A stretch of 64,000 nt of DNA, taken from positions 6,997 to 70,996 of the forward strand of contig NZ_LMHJ01000003.1 of assembly GCF_001427795.1 (NCBI RefSeq). The letters are read 5' to 3'. The position numbers and the translations under genes were made by a program. The stretch comes from Nocardioides sp. Root682. GTDB taxonomy: Bacteria > Actinomycetota > Actinomycetes > Propionibacteriales > Nocardioidaceae. Position 1 is the stretch's first letter; the number at the start of each line of letters is the position of its first letter. A model generated the notes under the pieces. That model worked only from the letters and a program-made list of their open reading frames with translations, did no database searches and was not told where the DNA came from. This document shows positions 33,811 to 42,674 of this stretch, piece by piece.

Positions 33811-34877
33811 TCGGTGTAGCCCTCGGCGCCGCCGCCGTAGAAGGTCGCCCCGTTCGGATCGTTGAGCTCGGCGCCGATGCGGAACCGCTCGGGCAGGTCG
33901 GGGTTCGCGATGAACGGCCGACCGAACGCCGCCGCGTCGATCAGGCCGGCGGCGAGCAGGCGTTCTGCCTTCTCGGGGGTGTAGTTCCCGGCGCCGACGA
34001 TCACCCCGTTGAACGCGGCCCGCAGCTCCTTGCGGAAGTCGTCATCGATCACCGGGCCACCGGCCCAGTCCGGCTCGGAGAGGTGCAGGAACGCGACGTT
34101 CCGGCGGGAGAGCTCGGCAGCGAGGTACAGCGCCATCGGCAGGTCGTCGTCGTCGAGTCCGTTGAACGAGCCCTGGGGTGAGAGCCGGATGCCCACGTGC
34201 GCTGCGTCCCAGGCGTCGATGGCCGCGTCGACGGCCTCCAGCGGGAAGCGGGCGCGGTTCACCTGGGAGCCGCCGTACTCGTCGGTGCGGTGGTTGCTCT
34301 GCTCACCGAGGAACTGGTGCAACAGGTAGCCGTGCGCACCGTGCAGCTCGACCAGGTCGAACCCGGCCTCCCGGGCGTTCGCCGTCGCGCGACGGTAGTC
34401 CTCGACGGTCTCTGCGATCTCGTCGAGGCTCAGCGCGCGAGGGGTGGGGCAGTCCGCGCGCAGCGGCCGGCCGTCCTCGCCCTTGATCGTCGCCCGGTTG
34501 CGGTACGGGAGGGCGGAGGCGGAGACCGGCAGGGCGCCGTCGTGGAACGACTCGTGCGACACCCGTCCGACGTGCCAGATCTGCGCTGCGATCCGGCCGC
34601 CCTCGGCATGCACTGCGTCGGTGACCTTGCGCCATCCCTCGACCTGCTCCGGGCTGTAGATGCCCGGCGTGTCCATGTAGCCCTTGCCGATCGGCGAGAT
34701 CTGGGTGCCCTCGGAGACGATCAGGCCCGCGCCGGCCCGCTGCCGGTAGTACTCGACGATGAGGTCGTTCGGTACGTCGACCCCGGGGGTCGCGCGCATC
34801 CGGGTCAGCGGGGCCATCAGGACCCGGTTCGCCAGTGCGGTCGTGCCGATGTCGAGCGGGTCGAAGAGTGAGGTCAC
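33786..34877 (-). CDS. Alkene reductase (Old Yellow Enzyme family)
   Basis: 363-residue FMN TIM barrel: NRVLMAPLTRMRA near residue 17, AQIWHVGRVS near 100, ELHGAHGYLLHQFL near 183, RLSPQGSFNG and GAGNYTPEKAERLLAAGLIDAAAFGRPFIANPDL at the phosphate-binding end. It reduces activated C=C bonds with NAD(P)H (NemA/OYE type). The GTG at 34877 is taken because upstream codons do not belong to the fold. Confidence 0.9.
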   Translation of the reverse strand: MTSLFDPLDIGTTALANRVLMAPLTRMRATPGVDVPNDLIVEYYRQRAGAGLIVSEGTQISPIGKGYMDTPGIYSPEQVEGWRKVTDAVHAEGGRIAAQIWHVGRVSHESFHDGALPVSASALPYRNRATIKGEDGRPLRADCPTPRALSLDEIAETVEDYRRATANAREAGFDLVELHGAHGYLLHQFLGEQSNHRTDEYGGSQVNRARFPLEAVDAAIDAWDAAHVGIRLSPQGSFNGLDDDDLPMALYLAAELSRRNVAFLHLSEPDWAGGPVIDDDFRKELRAAFNGVIVGAGNYTPEKAERLLAAGLIDAAAFGRPFIANPDLPERFRIGAELNDPNGATFYGGGAEGYTDYPALAAG

Positions 34878-34946
34878 GAGAGCGGCAACAGGAGCCTGGC
34901 GGTGGGTATTCCGTGGCGACCCTCCGCAGGCAGCTCCCAGGCGCAC

Positions 34947-36062
34947 TCAGGCGCTGAGGACCCCGACCCGGTCGCCGGCGTGGATCGCCAGCATCCGGTC
35001 CACGGTGTTCTCCCACGTGAAGGCCTCGGCGCGCAGTCGTGCTGCCCGCCGAACGCGGGACTGCGGCCGGGACGCGAGTCCCTCGACCGCGTCGGCCAGC
35101 GCGCCCGCTTCGGGGGCACCCCACGCGCCACACGCGTCGGTGACGAGCTCGCGGGCCCCGCCACGGTTGGCGGTCACCACGGGCGTCCCGCACGCCAGGG
35201 CCTCCAGGACGGCCAGCCCGAACGTCTCGCCCGGGCAGACCGACAGCGCGATGTCCGCGGAGGCGAGCCGGTCACGCAGCGCGGCGCGCCCGTCGACGTA
35301 CCCGTGGAACTCGACGGGCGCGCCCGCCGCGATGTCCTCGAGCTCGTCGCGGTGCGGCCCCTCGCCGTACACGTCGAGCCGGACGGGGACGCCGCGCCGG
35401 TGCAGCTCGACGGCCGTCGCGACCGCGAGGTGCGGCGACTTCTCCCGCGAGAGCCGGCCGGCGTGGACCAGGCGGAGCTCCGGACCGCCCTCGGCGCGCC
35501 CCACAGCGGGCCGGAAGGTCTCGAGGTCCACGCCCAGCGGGACCCGCTCGACGGGGCACCCGGCCGAGTCCGCAACGGCGCGGAACTCGCCCTCGGCGTA
35601 GCGCGAGGTCACCACGACGGTGTCGAAGCTGCGGACCAGCAACCGGTTCAGCAGGCCGATCGACACCTTGGACGTCGTGTCGAAGCCGGTCCTCATGGCG
35701 AACATGTCCCCGAGCCGCTCGTGCGACAGCAACACGCTGCGTACATCGTTGCGGCGGGCCCACCAGGCCACCGGCAGCAGGGTGAGCTTGTCGCTCCACT
35801 CCACGCTGGTGGGCTTCCACTGCTCGAGGACGTCGGTCACCCGCCAGGGTTCGACGATCAGGCGGTAGCCGCCGCCGACCCGGGGAGCGCGGACCTGGAC
35901 GACGTCGCCCAGGTCGGTCTCGAGGACGGCGTCGACCGGGCCGGGAATCACCAGTAGCCGCTCCACCCCGGCGGCGACGTACCCACGCCCGAGCTGCTCG
36001 AGCGCGGTCCGCATCCCTCCCGAGGTCGATCCGACGAAGTTGGCCAGCTGAGCGATCCGCAC
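34947..36062 (-). CDS. Glycosyltransferase family 4 protein
   Basis: 371-residue GT-B enzyme. The N-terminal QLANFVGSTSGGMRTAL is the acceptor-side glycine loop; the C-terminal half has LVHAGRLSREKSPHLAVA, YGEGPHRDELE and the nucleotide-sugar E-x7-E motif in ETFGLAVLEALACGTPVV. It adds sugar from a nucleotide donor to an unknown cytoplasmic-face acceptor. GTG start at 36062. It stands alone between the ene-reductase and divergent pirin. Confidence 0.88.
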   Translation of the reverse strand: MRIAQLANFVGSTSGGMRTALEQLGRGYVAAGVERLLVIPGPVDAVLETDLGDVVQVRAPRVGGGYRLIVEPWRVTDVLEQWKPTSVEWSDKLTLLPVAWWARRNDVRSVLLSHERLGDMFAMRTGFDTTSKVSIGLLNRLLVRSFDTVVVTSRYAEGEFRAVADSAGCPVERVPLGVDLETFRPAVGRAEGGPELRLVHAGRLSREKSPHLAVATAVELHRRGVPVRLDVYGEGPHRDELEDIAAGAPVEFHGYVDGRAALRDRLASADIALSVCPGETFGLAVLEALACGTPVVTANRGGARELVTDACGAWGAPEAGALADAVEGLASRPQSRVRRAARLRAEAFTWENTVDRMLAIHAGDRVGVLSA

Positions 36063-36155
36063 GTTGCCACTGTGTCCGTGTCATTCGCACGGCCGGTGAA
36101 CCCGAGCCCACCTGCGGTTGACGGGCTGATTGACGAGGGAGGAAGGATGAAGGGC

Positions 36156-37097
36156 ATGGTCGAGTTGATGACGCCCCGGGAGGTGCCGCTCGGCGGGCCT
36201 CGCGCGATGACGGTACGACGCACGCTCCCGCAGCGGGAACGGTCGCTGATCGGCGCGTGGTGCTTCCTGGACCACTACGGCCCCGACGAGGTCAGCCAGA
36301 CCGGGGGCATGGAGGTCGCCCCGCACCCGCACACCGGGCTGCAGACCGTGAGCTGGCTGTTCACGGGCGAGATCGAGCACCGCGACAGCGCCGGCAACGT
36401 GGCGATGGTGCGACCGGGCGAGGTCAACCTGATGACCTCGGGCCGCGGGATCAGCCACTCCGAGGTGTCCACGCCGGACACGTCGGTGCTGCACGGTGCG
36501 CAGCTCTGGGTCGCCCTGCCGGACGCCGATCGGCACACCGACCCGGGCTTCCAGCACCACGCACCTGCGGAGATCTCTGGCGCGGGCTGGCGCGCCCGGG
36601 TGTTCCTCGGCTCGGTGCTGGGCGACACCTCGCCGGTCAGCACGTTCACGCCGTTGCTGGGTGCCGAGCTGGTCCTCGATCCCGGCGCCAGCCTGGTCGT
36701 TCCCGTCGACGAGACCTTCGAGCACGGCGTCCTGGTCGACCTCGGGTCGGTGACCGTCGACGAGGTCGACGCGAGCAGCGCCGATCTCGCCTATCTCGCC
36801 CCAGGTGCCGAACAGATCCGGCTGGTGGCCGGTGCGGAGGGCGCCCGCCTGCTGCTGCTCGGCGGCCCGCCCTTCGGTGAGCCGATCGTGATGTGGTGGA
36901 ACTTCGTCGGCCGCACCCACGACGAGGTCGCCGGCTTCCGCGCGGACTGGCACGCGCAGATCACCGACGCCGCCGGCGAGATCGTGGGAGACAGCCGCCT
37001 CGTCGCAGCGGGCCGCTTCGGCGTCGTACCCGAGCAGCCGCTGAAGCCGATCCCCGCGCCGGTGCTGCCCAACGTGCGCCTCAAGGAACGTCGTTGA
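36156..37097 (+). CDS. Pirin family cupin protein
   Basis: 313 residues. The N-terminal pirin cupin has APHPHTGLQTVSWLF and TSGRGISHSE, supplying the His/Glu metal ligands; the C-terminal half carries the second cupin, with PPFGEPIVMWWNFVGRTHDE at the pirin_C junction. Such proteins are iron-binding, and some are quercetinases or redox regulators. ATG 36156 is preferred because GAGGAAGG is 9 bases upstream; ATG 36147 abuts it. The stop overlaps the next gene (TTGA). Confidence 0.85.
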   Translation: MVELMTPREVPLGGPRAMTVRRTLPQRERSLIGAWCFLDHYGPDEVSQTGGMEVAPHPHTGLQTVSWLFTGEIEHRDSAGNVAMVRPGEVNLMTSGRGISHSEVSTPDTSVLHGAQLWVALPDADRHTDPGFQHHAPAEISGAGWRARVFLGSVLGDTSPVSTFTPLLGAELVLDPGASLVVPVDETFEHGVLVDLGSVTVDEVDASSADLAYLAPGAEQIRLVAGAEGARLLLLGGPPFGEPIVMWWNFVGRTHDEVAGFRADWHAQITDAAGEIVGDSRLVAAGRFGVVPEQPLKPIPAPVLPNVRLKERR

Positions 37098-37465
37098 TTG
37101 CCGGACTCACCTGGCTGGTCGCGTTCCAGCTCGCCGGCGAGCTCGTCACCCGGGTCGCGGACCTGCCCGTGCCGGGCCCGGTCGTGGGCATGCTGCTGCT
37201 GTTCTGCTTCCTCCGTCTCCGTCGGTACGACGATGCGGGCTCCATCGTGCGCGCCGGCACCGCGCTGCTGCGGCACCTGCAGCTCTTCTTCGTCCCGGCC
37301 GGCGTCGGCGTGGTCCTCTACCTCGGCCTGATCGGTCGCGAGGCACTGCCGATCGGGGTGGCGATGCTGGGCTCCTGGTTCCTCGGACTGGCCGCAGTCG
37401 GGTGGACCGCGGTGGCGCTCGAGCGGCTGCTCGGCCGCCCTCGTGACGACCTGGGCACCGCATGA
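37094..37465 (+). CDS. CidA/LrgA family membrane protein
   Basis: 123 residues with four helices and the CidA/LrgA core VADLPVPGPVVGMLLLF, then LRHLQLFFVPAGVGVVLY. These small holin-like proteins act with LrgB/CidB-type partners in envelope permeability or pyruvate-like transport. The TTG start at 37094 overlaps the pirin stop and its own stop overlaps the lrgB start, so three genes form one coupled unit. Confidence 0.85.
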   Translation: MIAGLTWLVAFQLAGELVTRVADLPVPGPVVGMLLLFCFLRLRRYDDAGSIVRAGTALLRHLQLFFVPAGVGVVLYLGLIGREALPIGVAMLGSWFLGLAAVGWTAVALERLLGRPRDDLGTA

Positions 37466-38193
37466 TCGACCCATCCGTCAACGAGGCCCTCGATCAGGCG
37501 CTCGAGGTCGCGCGCTCACCCCTGGCCCTGCTCGCCGTCACCCTCGGCGGCTACCAGCTCGGCCGGTGGCTGCAGCAACGATCCGGCGGGCACGCCCTCG
37601 TCCAGCCGGTCCTCGTGACGGTCGTGGTGGTCGGACTCGCGATCACCGTGCTCGATGTCGACTACGCCGACTACCGCAGCGCCACCGAGCTGATCGCCTT
37701 CTGGCTGGGCCCGGCCACTGTCGCCCTCGCCATCCCGCTGCACCGTCAGGCCGATCGGCTCAGGGGCTTCGTGGTGCCGATGCTGGTGGCGATCGTCGTC
37801 GGTGCGGTGGTGTCCATCGTCTCCGCGGTGCTGCTCGCCCGTGCCCTCGGCGCGGGGGACGACCTCGAACGGACCCTGGCCACCAAGGCGGCCACGACGC
37901 CCGTGGCGATCGCGGTGACCGATGCGCTCGGTGGCATCCCGCCCCTGGCCGCCGTGTTCGCGATCATCATCGGGATCTTCAGCGCCATCGTCGGCCCGGC
38001 GACGCTCAACCTGCTCCGGATCCGTGACCGCCGGGCGCGCGGGCTCGCGATCGGCGCGGTCTCGCACGGCATCGGTGCCTCGCGCATGCTCCGCGAGGAC
38101 GAGACGGAGGGCGCCTTCGCCGGCCTCGCCATGGGGCTCTCGGCGCTGGCGATCAGCCTGCTGGTCCCGGTCCTGGCCGTCTGCCTGTTCTGA
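37462..38193 (+). CDS. LrgB/CidB family membrane protein
   Basis: 243 residues, six to seven helices. LATKAATTPVAIAVTDALGGIPPLAAVFAIIIGI followed by RGLAIGAVSHGIGASRML is the LrgB signature. It starts at ATG 37462 inside the cidA-like stop. It likely forms the antiholin-like partner complex in the membrane. Confidence 0.88.
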   Translation: MIDPSVNEALDQALEVARSPLALLAVTLGGYQLGRWLQQRSGGHALVQPVLVTVVVVGLAITVLDVDYADYRSATELIAFWLGPATVALAIPLHRQADRLRGFVVPMLVAIVVGAVVSIVSAVLLARALGAGDDLERTLATKAATTPVAIAVTDALGGIPPLAAVFAIIIGIFSAIVGPATLNLLRIRDRRARGLAIGAVSHGIGASRMLREDETEGAFAGLAMGLSALAISLLVPVLAVCLF

Positions 38194-38248
38194 ACGCCGT
38201 GCCGATTGTGGTCGCACGGCGACCGCGCGAGGGCTACGGTCTCGACTC

Positions 38249-39652
38249 ATGACGACGCGAGTCCATGCCTTCTCCGACGACCCTCTCGGCGACCTGGACG
38301 CGGTCGGCCTCGCCGAGCACCTCGGTGCCGGCAAGGTCTCCGCGAAGGAAGTGGTCGAGGCGGCGATCAGCCGGATCGAGAAGGTTGCGGGCGAGCTCAA
38401 CCCGATGGCCTTCACCGCCTACGACCGGGCGCGGGTCGACGCAGCCACACCGGGTGACGCGTTCTTCGCCGGGGTGCCGACCCTCGTCAAGGACAACGTC
38501 GACGTGGTCGGCATGCCGACCATGTCGGGCACCGACGCCTGGGTGCCCCGACCCGCGAAGAAGGACGGCGACTTCGCGCAGATGTACCTCGCGACGGGCC
38601 TGATCCCGCTCGGCAAGAGCCAGTTGTCCGAGTACGGCTTCAGCGCGTCCGCCGAGCACCCGCGCCTCGGTGCGGTCCGGACTCCGTGGAACACCGACCA
38701 CACGGCAGGTGCGTCCAGCGCCGGCTCGGGCGCACTGGTCGCGGCGGGCGCCGTACCGATCGCCCACGCGAACGACGGCGGCGGCTCGATCCGGATCCCC
38801 GCGTCCGTCAACGGACTGGTCGGTCTCAAGCCCACCCGGGGACGGTTGGCGCAGGACAAGATCATGCGCGAGATGCCGATCCGGATCGTGGCCGACGGCG
38901 TGCTGACCCGCACGGTGCGCGACACCGCCGCGTTCTACCGCGAGGCCGAGCGGGTCCACCGCAACCTCGCGCTGCCGCCGATCGGTGACCTGACCCGGCC
39001 GATCAAGCGCCGGCTTCGGATCGCCCTCAACACCAGCGGCGTCGGCCGGGGTGCGGACCCCGAGACGCGGGCGTTGACCGAGAAGACCGCGGCGATGCTC
39101 GAGGACCTCGGCCACACGGTGACGGAGACCGAGGTGCCGATCGGACCCGGCTTCGCCGACGACTTCCTCCTCTACTGGGCGCTGCTCGCCCAGGCGATGC
39201 TGACCACCGGCCGGCCGATGCACGGACGCTCCTGGTCGAAGGCGAAGCACGACAACCTCACGATCGGCCTGGCCCGGCACGCGCGCCGCAACATCCACCG
39301 CGTCCCGGGAGCGATCACGCGCCTCAAGCGCGCCAATGCCCACGCCGAGCTCTTTCACGAGAAGTACGACGTCTCGCTGACCCCGACGCTCGGCTGCTCC
39401 ACGCCCCCGGTCGGCCACCTCGATCCGACCCAGAGCTATGACGTGGTCATCGACAAGCTGATGGACTGGGTCGCCTTCACGCCGTGGCAGAACGTCACGG
39501 GTGCACCGGCCATCTCGCTGCCCCTCGCGACCGCCGCGAACGGGCTCCCGCAGGGCATGATGTTCGGGGCCGCACCGGGTCAGGAATCGCTGCTCATCGA
39601 GCTCGCCTACGAGCTCGAACAGGCCTGTCCGTTCGCCCGGATCACCGCCTGA
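38249..39652 (+). CDS. Amidase signature family hydrolase
   Basis: 467 residues. Catalytic Lys in TLVKDNVDV near residue 80; the Ser-cisSer-Lys triad region is TAGASSAGSGALVAAGAVPIAHANDGGGSIRIPA near 155-185, and GLKPTRGRL follows. It hydrolyses amides; the specificity is unknown. TACGGT lies 8 bases before the ATG at 38249, with no good ribosome site. It is the last gene before the tRNA pair. Confidence 0.88.
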   Translation: MTTRVHAFSDDPLGDLDAVGLAEHLGAGKVSAKEVVEAAISRIEKVAGELNPMAFTAYDRARVDAATPGDAFFAGVPTLVKDNVDVVGMPTMSGTDAWVPRPAKKDGDFAQMYLATGLIPLGKSQLSEYGFSASAEHPRLGAVRTPWNTDHTAGASSAGSGALVAAGAVPIAHANDGGGSIRIPASVNGLVGLKPTRGRLAQDKIMREMPIRIVADGVLTRTVRDTAAFYREAERVHRNLALPPIGDLTRPIKRRLRIALNTSGVGRGADPETRALTEKTAAMLEDLGHTVTETEVPIGPGFADDFLLYWALLAQAMLTTGRPMHGRSWSKAKHDNLTIGLARHARRNIHRVPGAITRLKRANAHAELFHEKYDVSLTPTLGCSTPPVGHLDPTQSYDVVIDKLMDWVAFTPWQNVTGAPAISLPLATAANGLPQGMMFGAAPGQESLLIELAYELEQACPFARITA

Positions 39653-39715
39653 ATTCGGCGCTGTGCGGCCCGATTTCTCCTTCCGCCGGGAGCGCGTGTA
39701 TCGTTCTGCGGCGTT

Positions 39716-39788
39716 GCCCCTTTAGCTCAGACGGCAGAGCGTCTCCATGGTAAGGAGAAGGTCTACGGTTCGATTCCGTAAAGGGGCT
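39716..39788 (+). tRNA. tRNA-Thr (GGT)
   Basis: 73 bases. Acceptor GCCCCTT/AAGGGGC, discriminator T; anticodon stem TCTCC/GGAGA around ATGGTAA (anticodon GGT). CCA is not encoded. TATCGT at 39699-39704 is a likely -10. Confidence 0.95.
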
Positions 39789-39854
39789 CTGGGACCAGGG
39801 TCCGCCAATCCAGACGGTGAAAGCCGCGCGGTGCGGCGGACGCCCTGACACCCT

Positions 39855-39928
39855 GGCGGGGTAGCTCAGGTGGTTAGAGCACACGGCTCATAATCGTGGT
39901 GTCGCGGGTTCGAGTCCCGCCCCCGCTA
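39855..39928 (+). tRNA. tRNA-Met (CAT), elongator type
   Basis: 74 bases. Acceptor GGCGGGG with CCCCGCT (first pair G-T), discriminator A; anticodon loop CTCATAA. It lacks the three G-C pairs of initiator tRNA in the anticodon stem, so it is the elongator form. CCA is not encoded. Confidence 0.92.
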
Positions 39929-39993
39929 CGCCAGATGACGAAGCAGTTAGTACCCCCGGCAGTACCCCACAGACAGCAGTAGAAGGACTTCCC

Positions 39994-40164
39994 GTGGCCA
40001 GCAAGAGCTCCGACGTTCGCCCCAAGATCACGCTTGCCTGCGTGGACTGCAAGGAGCGGAACTACATCACGAAGAAGAACCGCCGCAACGACCCCGACCG
40101 CATCGAGCTGTCGAAGTTCTGCCCCCGTTGCCGCACCCACACCGCTCACCGCGAAACGCGCTGA
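39994..40164 (+). CDS. rpmG: 50S ribosomal protein L33
   Basis: 56 residues, too short for many ORF callers. [32 protein letters not shown], then [15 protein letters not shown]: two CxxC pairs (CVDC, CPRC) mark the zinc-binding C+ form of L33. The GTG start is preceded by AGAAGGA. It stands just upstream of hadAB, the same order as in M. tuberculosis, and ends before a strong hairpin. Confidence 0.95.
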   Translation: MASKSSDVRPKITLACVDCKERNYITKKNRRNDPDRIELSKFCPRCRTHTAHRETR

Positions 40165-40197
40165 CCGGTCCGTTCGACCCAGCGCCGCTTGGCGCTC

Positions 40198-40242
40198 CAG
40201 CAGTCCGCCGTCCCTTCGGGGACCGCGGGCTGCTGTCGTTTT
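40198..40242 (+). terminator. Terminator after rpmG
   Basis: Long stem CAGCAGTCCGC...GCGGGCTGCTG with inner GTCCC-TTCG-GGGAC, followed by GTCGTTTTC. Confidence 0.75.
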
Positions 40243-40250
40243 CGGGTCGG

Positions 40251-40256
40251 TAGGGT
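40251..40256 (+). promoter_or_regulatory. -10 element of a leaderless promoter for hadA
   Basis: TAGGGT, 6 bases before the ATG at 40263; there is no purine-rich ribosome site. Confidence 0.5.
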
Positions 40257-40262
40257 CGAGCC

Positions 40263-40667
40263 ATGCCGATCGACGCCTCTCTCGTCGGGCGTGGTTTCCC
40301 CCCGACGCAGCCCTACCCGGTCACCACGGACGCCGTCGTGGCCTTCGCCACCTCTGTCGGGGGCAGCTACGACGTCGCTGCGGGCCTCCCGCCGACGTTC
40401 CCGATCGTGGTCACCTTCGCCGCCCTCCAGGACTTCCTGGCCACTGAGCAGGTCGAGCTGTCCCGCATCGTCCACGGTGATCAGCGCTTCCGCTACGAGC
40501 GTCCCGTGGTCATCGGCGACGTGCTCACCACGGCCCTCACCGTCACCGGTGTGCGCACCATCGGCGGCAACGACATCGTGAGCACCTCGAGCGAGATCCT
40601 CGACGCCTCCGGCTCCCTCGTCTGTACGGCGACCGCGACCCTCGTCCACCGTGGAGATGCTGCATGA
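40263..40667 (+). CDS. hadA: Dehydratase subunit, FAS1-like/MaoC N-terminal type
   Basis: 134 residues with a hot-dog fold. It resembles HadA, the non-catalytic partner of (3R)-hydroxyacyl-ACP dehydratase: LVGRGFPPTQPYPVTTDAVVAFATSVG, then TFPIVVTFAALQDFL and RFRYERPVVIGDVLTT. The ATGA overlap with hadB fixes them as a heterodimer. In mycobacteria HadAB acts in fatty and mycolic acid elongation (FAS-II). Here a general fatty-acid or related role is inferred. Confidence 0.85.
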   Translation: MPIDASLVGRGFPPTQPYPVTTDAVVAFATSVGGSYDVAAGLPPTFPIVVTFAALQDFLATEQVELSRIVHGDQRFRYERPVVIGDVLTTALTVTGVRTIGGNDIVSTSSEILDASGSLVCTATATLVHRGDAA

Positions 40668-41071
40668 GTGCCATCAGCGAGCTCACCAAGGGCGATGCGC
40701 TCCCCGAAATCACCTTCGAGATCACCCGCGCCGACCTGGTCGCCTACGCCGCGGCCAGCGGTGACCAGAACCCGATCCACCAGGACGAGGAGATCGCTCT
40801 CGCGGTCGGCCTGCCCGGTGTGATCGCGCACGGCATGTACACGCTGGCGCTGGTCGGTCGCGCCCTCGGCGAGTGGGCGCCCGGAGCCGAGGTCGTCGAG
40901 CTCGGCTCGAAGTTCGTCGCACCGGTCGTCGTACCCGCCACGGGTGCGGCGCGGGTGACCGTCACGGGCACCGTGGGGGAGCGGACCGACGACCTGCTCG
41001 CGCTCGCGCTCGTCGTGACCTCCGACGGGACGAAGGTGCTGGGCGCACCGAGGGCGACCATTCGTGGCTGA
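40664..41071 (+). CDS. hadB: MaoC-like dehydratase subunit
   Basis: 135-residue catalytic hot-dog subunit. SGDQNPIHQDEEIA contains the Asp-x4-His hydratase motif, and GVIAHGMYTLALVGR follows as in HadB and R-specific enoyl hydratases. It is coupled to hadA by ATGA and overlaps murB by 8 bases. No hadC follows, unlike mycobacteria. Confidence 0.88.
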   Translation: MSAISELTKGDALPEITFEITRADLVAYAAASGDQNPIHQDEEIALAVGLPGVIAHGMYTLALVGRALGEWAPGAEVVELGSKFVAPVVVPATGAARVTVTGTVGERTDDLLALALVVTSDGTKVLGAPRATIRG

Positions 41072-42095
41072 CCCCGCTCTCGCGGACCTCACCACGCTGC
41101 GGCTGGGTGGCCCGGCCACCCGTTACGTCCCGGTCGCGGACGCCGACGAGCTGGTCGCGGCCGTGTCGGCCGCCGACGCAGCCGGCGAGCCGGTCCTGGT
41201 CGTGGGTGGTGGCAGCAACCTCGTCGTCGCCGACGAGGGCTTCGAGGGCACGGTCGTGCACCTGACGGGTGGCGGCGTCCACGTCGACGGGGACGCGTGC
41301 GGCGTGGCCTCGGTGACGGTGGCCGCCGGGGAGCCGTGGGACGACCTGGTCGCACGGGCCGTCCAGGAGGGCTGGACGGGCGTCGAGGCCCTCTCGGGGA
41401 TCCCCGGGACCGTCGGGGCGACCCCGATCCAGAACGTCGGTGCCTACGGGCAGGAGGTCGCGCAGACGATCGCGCGGGTCCGGGTCTGGGACCGGGTGCT
41501 GCGCGGCCAGCGCAGCTTCGCTGCCGCTGATTGCCAGTTCGCCTACCGCCACTCGCGCTTCAAGGCCGACCCCGGCCGCCACGTCGTCCTGGACGTCACC
41601 TTCGAGTTCCATCCCGGCGAGCAGTCCGCGCCGGTCGCGTACGCCGAGCTGGCCCGCACCCTCGGCGTACAGGTCGGTGAACGGGCCCCGCTCGCCGAGG
41701 TCCGCGACGCCGTCCTGGGCCTGCGCCGCGGCAAGGGCATGGTGCTCGACGCCGGGGACCACGACACGTGGAGTGCCGGGTCGTTCTTCACCAACCCGTT
41801 CGTCGAGCCCGATCGGGTTCCGGAGGGCGCGCCGTCGTACCCCCAGGCCGACGGTCGGGTGAAGACCAGCGCCGCGTGGCTGATCGAGCAGGCCGGCTTC
41901 CACAAGGGCTTCGGGCTCGAGCGCGAGGACGCGCGGGTCTCGTTGTCGACCAAGCACACCCTGGCGCTCACCAACCGCGGCGGCGCGTCGACCGCGGAGC
42001 TGCTCGACCTGGCCCGCGAGGTCCGCGACGGCGTCGAGGCGCGCTTCGGGGTCGTCCTCGTCAACGAGCCCGTGCTCGTCGGTTGCGCCCTGTAG
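41064..42095 (+). CDS. murB: UDP-N-acetylmuramate dehydrogenase
   Basis: 343-residue flavoenzyme that reduces UDP-GlcNAc-enolpyruvate to UDP-MurNAc in the cytoplasm. TTLRLGGPATRYVP, VGGGSNLVVADEGFEG and SGIPGTVGATPIQNVGAYGQEV form the FAD site; SAGSFFTNPFV and KTSAAWLIEQAGFHKGF are C-terminal landmarks with the catalytic Ser. GTG start. It is fused into the hadAB operon by overlap, tying wall and lipid precursor genes. Confidence 0.94.
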   Translation: MADPALADLTTLRLGGPATRYVPVADADELVAAVSAADAAGEPVLVVGGGSNLVVADEGFEGTVVHLTGGGVHVDGDACGVASVTVAAGEPWDDLVARAVQEGWTGVEALSGIPGTVGATPIQNVGAYGQEVAQTIARVRVWDRVLRGQRSFAAADCQFAYRHSRFKADPGRHVVLDVTFEFHPGEQSAPVAYAELARTLGVQVGERAPLAEVRDAVLGLRRGKGMVLDAGDHDTWSAGSFFTNPFVEPDRVPEGAPSYPQADGRVKTSAAWLIEQAGFHKGFGLEREDARVSLSTKHTLALTNRGGASTAELLDLAREVRDGVEARFGVVLVNEPVLVGCAL

Positions 42096-42113
42096 CCCTG
42101 CAGCCCCTGCAGC

Positions 42114-42605
42114 TCAGCCCTCGTAGGAGCTGAACACGCTGACGAAGAACACCACGACGGCGACGACCAGCAGCAGCCCGATGACGCCGAGGACCACGCC
42201 GATGATGCCGGTGATGAACCCACCGGTGGCGAGCCCCTCGCCTCCGAAGGCCTGCGGGTTCGCGCGGATCTCGCGCCGCGCCCGTGCCCCGGTCCAGATG
42301 GCGAAGGGCGAGCACAGGACCGCGACGAACGTGAAGAAGAAGACCGGCGTGAGCACCAGGCCGACCAGGCCGCTGACGCCGAGCGCCAGGGACGTCGTTG
42401 CCATCGGATGGGTCGGTGCCACGTGGCGCAGGTACTGCGGCGCCACCTGGTACGGCGTGGTCGGGTACGGCGCGACGGGTGCGGGCGACACGGGTGCCTG
42501 CTGGGTCGGTGCCTCGGGAGCGACGTCGCCGTAGGCCGGCGCCTGGTAGGGCTCGAATCCCGGCGACGGCTGCGACGGGGAAGTCAGGGGCGGCTGGTCG
42601 CTCAT
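42114..42605 (-). CDS. DUF4190-like membrane protein with Pro-rich N-terminus
   Basis: 163 residues: a Pro/Gln/Ala-rich cytoplasmic tract (1-80), then two hydrophobic segments (ATTSLALGVSGLVGLVLTP and GGFITGIIGVVLGVIGLLLV) with ARREIRANPQAFGGEG between, the usual DUF4190 pattern. Function unknown. ATG 42605 is chosen; upstream frame is noise. It is convergent with murB. Confidence 0.75.
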   Translation of the reverse strand: MSDQPPLTSPSQPSPGFEPYQAPAYGDVAPEAPTQQAPVSPAPVAPYPTTPYQVAPQYLRHVAPTHPMATTSLALGVSGLVGLVLTPVFFFTFVAVLCSPFAIWTGARARREIRANPQAFGGEGLATGGFITGIIGVVLGVIGLLLVVAVVVFFVSVFSSYEG

Positions 42606-42674
42606 GGACCCATTCTCCCAGCTGGGGACGCTCGCCAAACCGTCCGGCAGGTGCCGGTGCTCAGGCGCCGGTGC

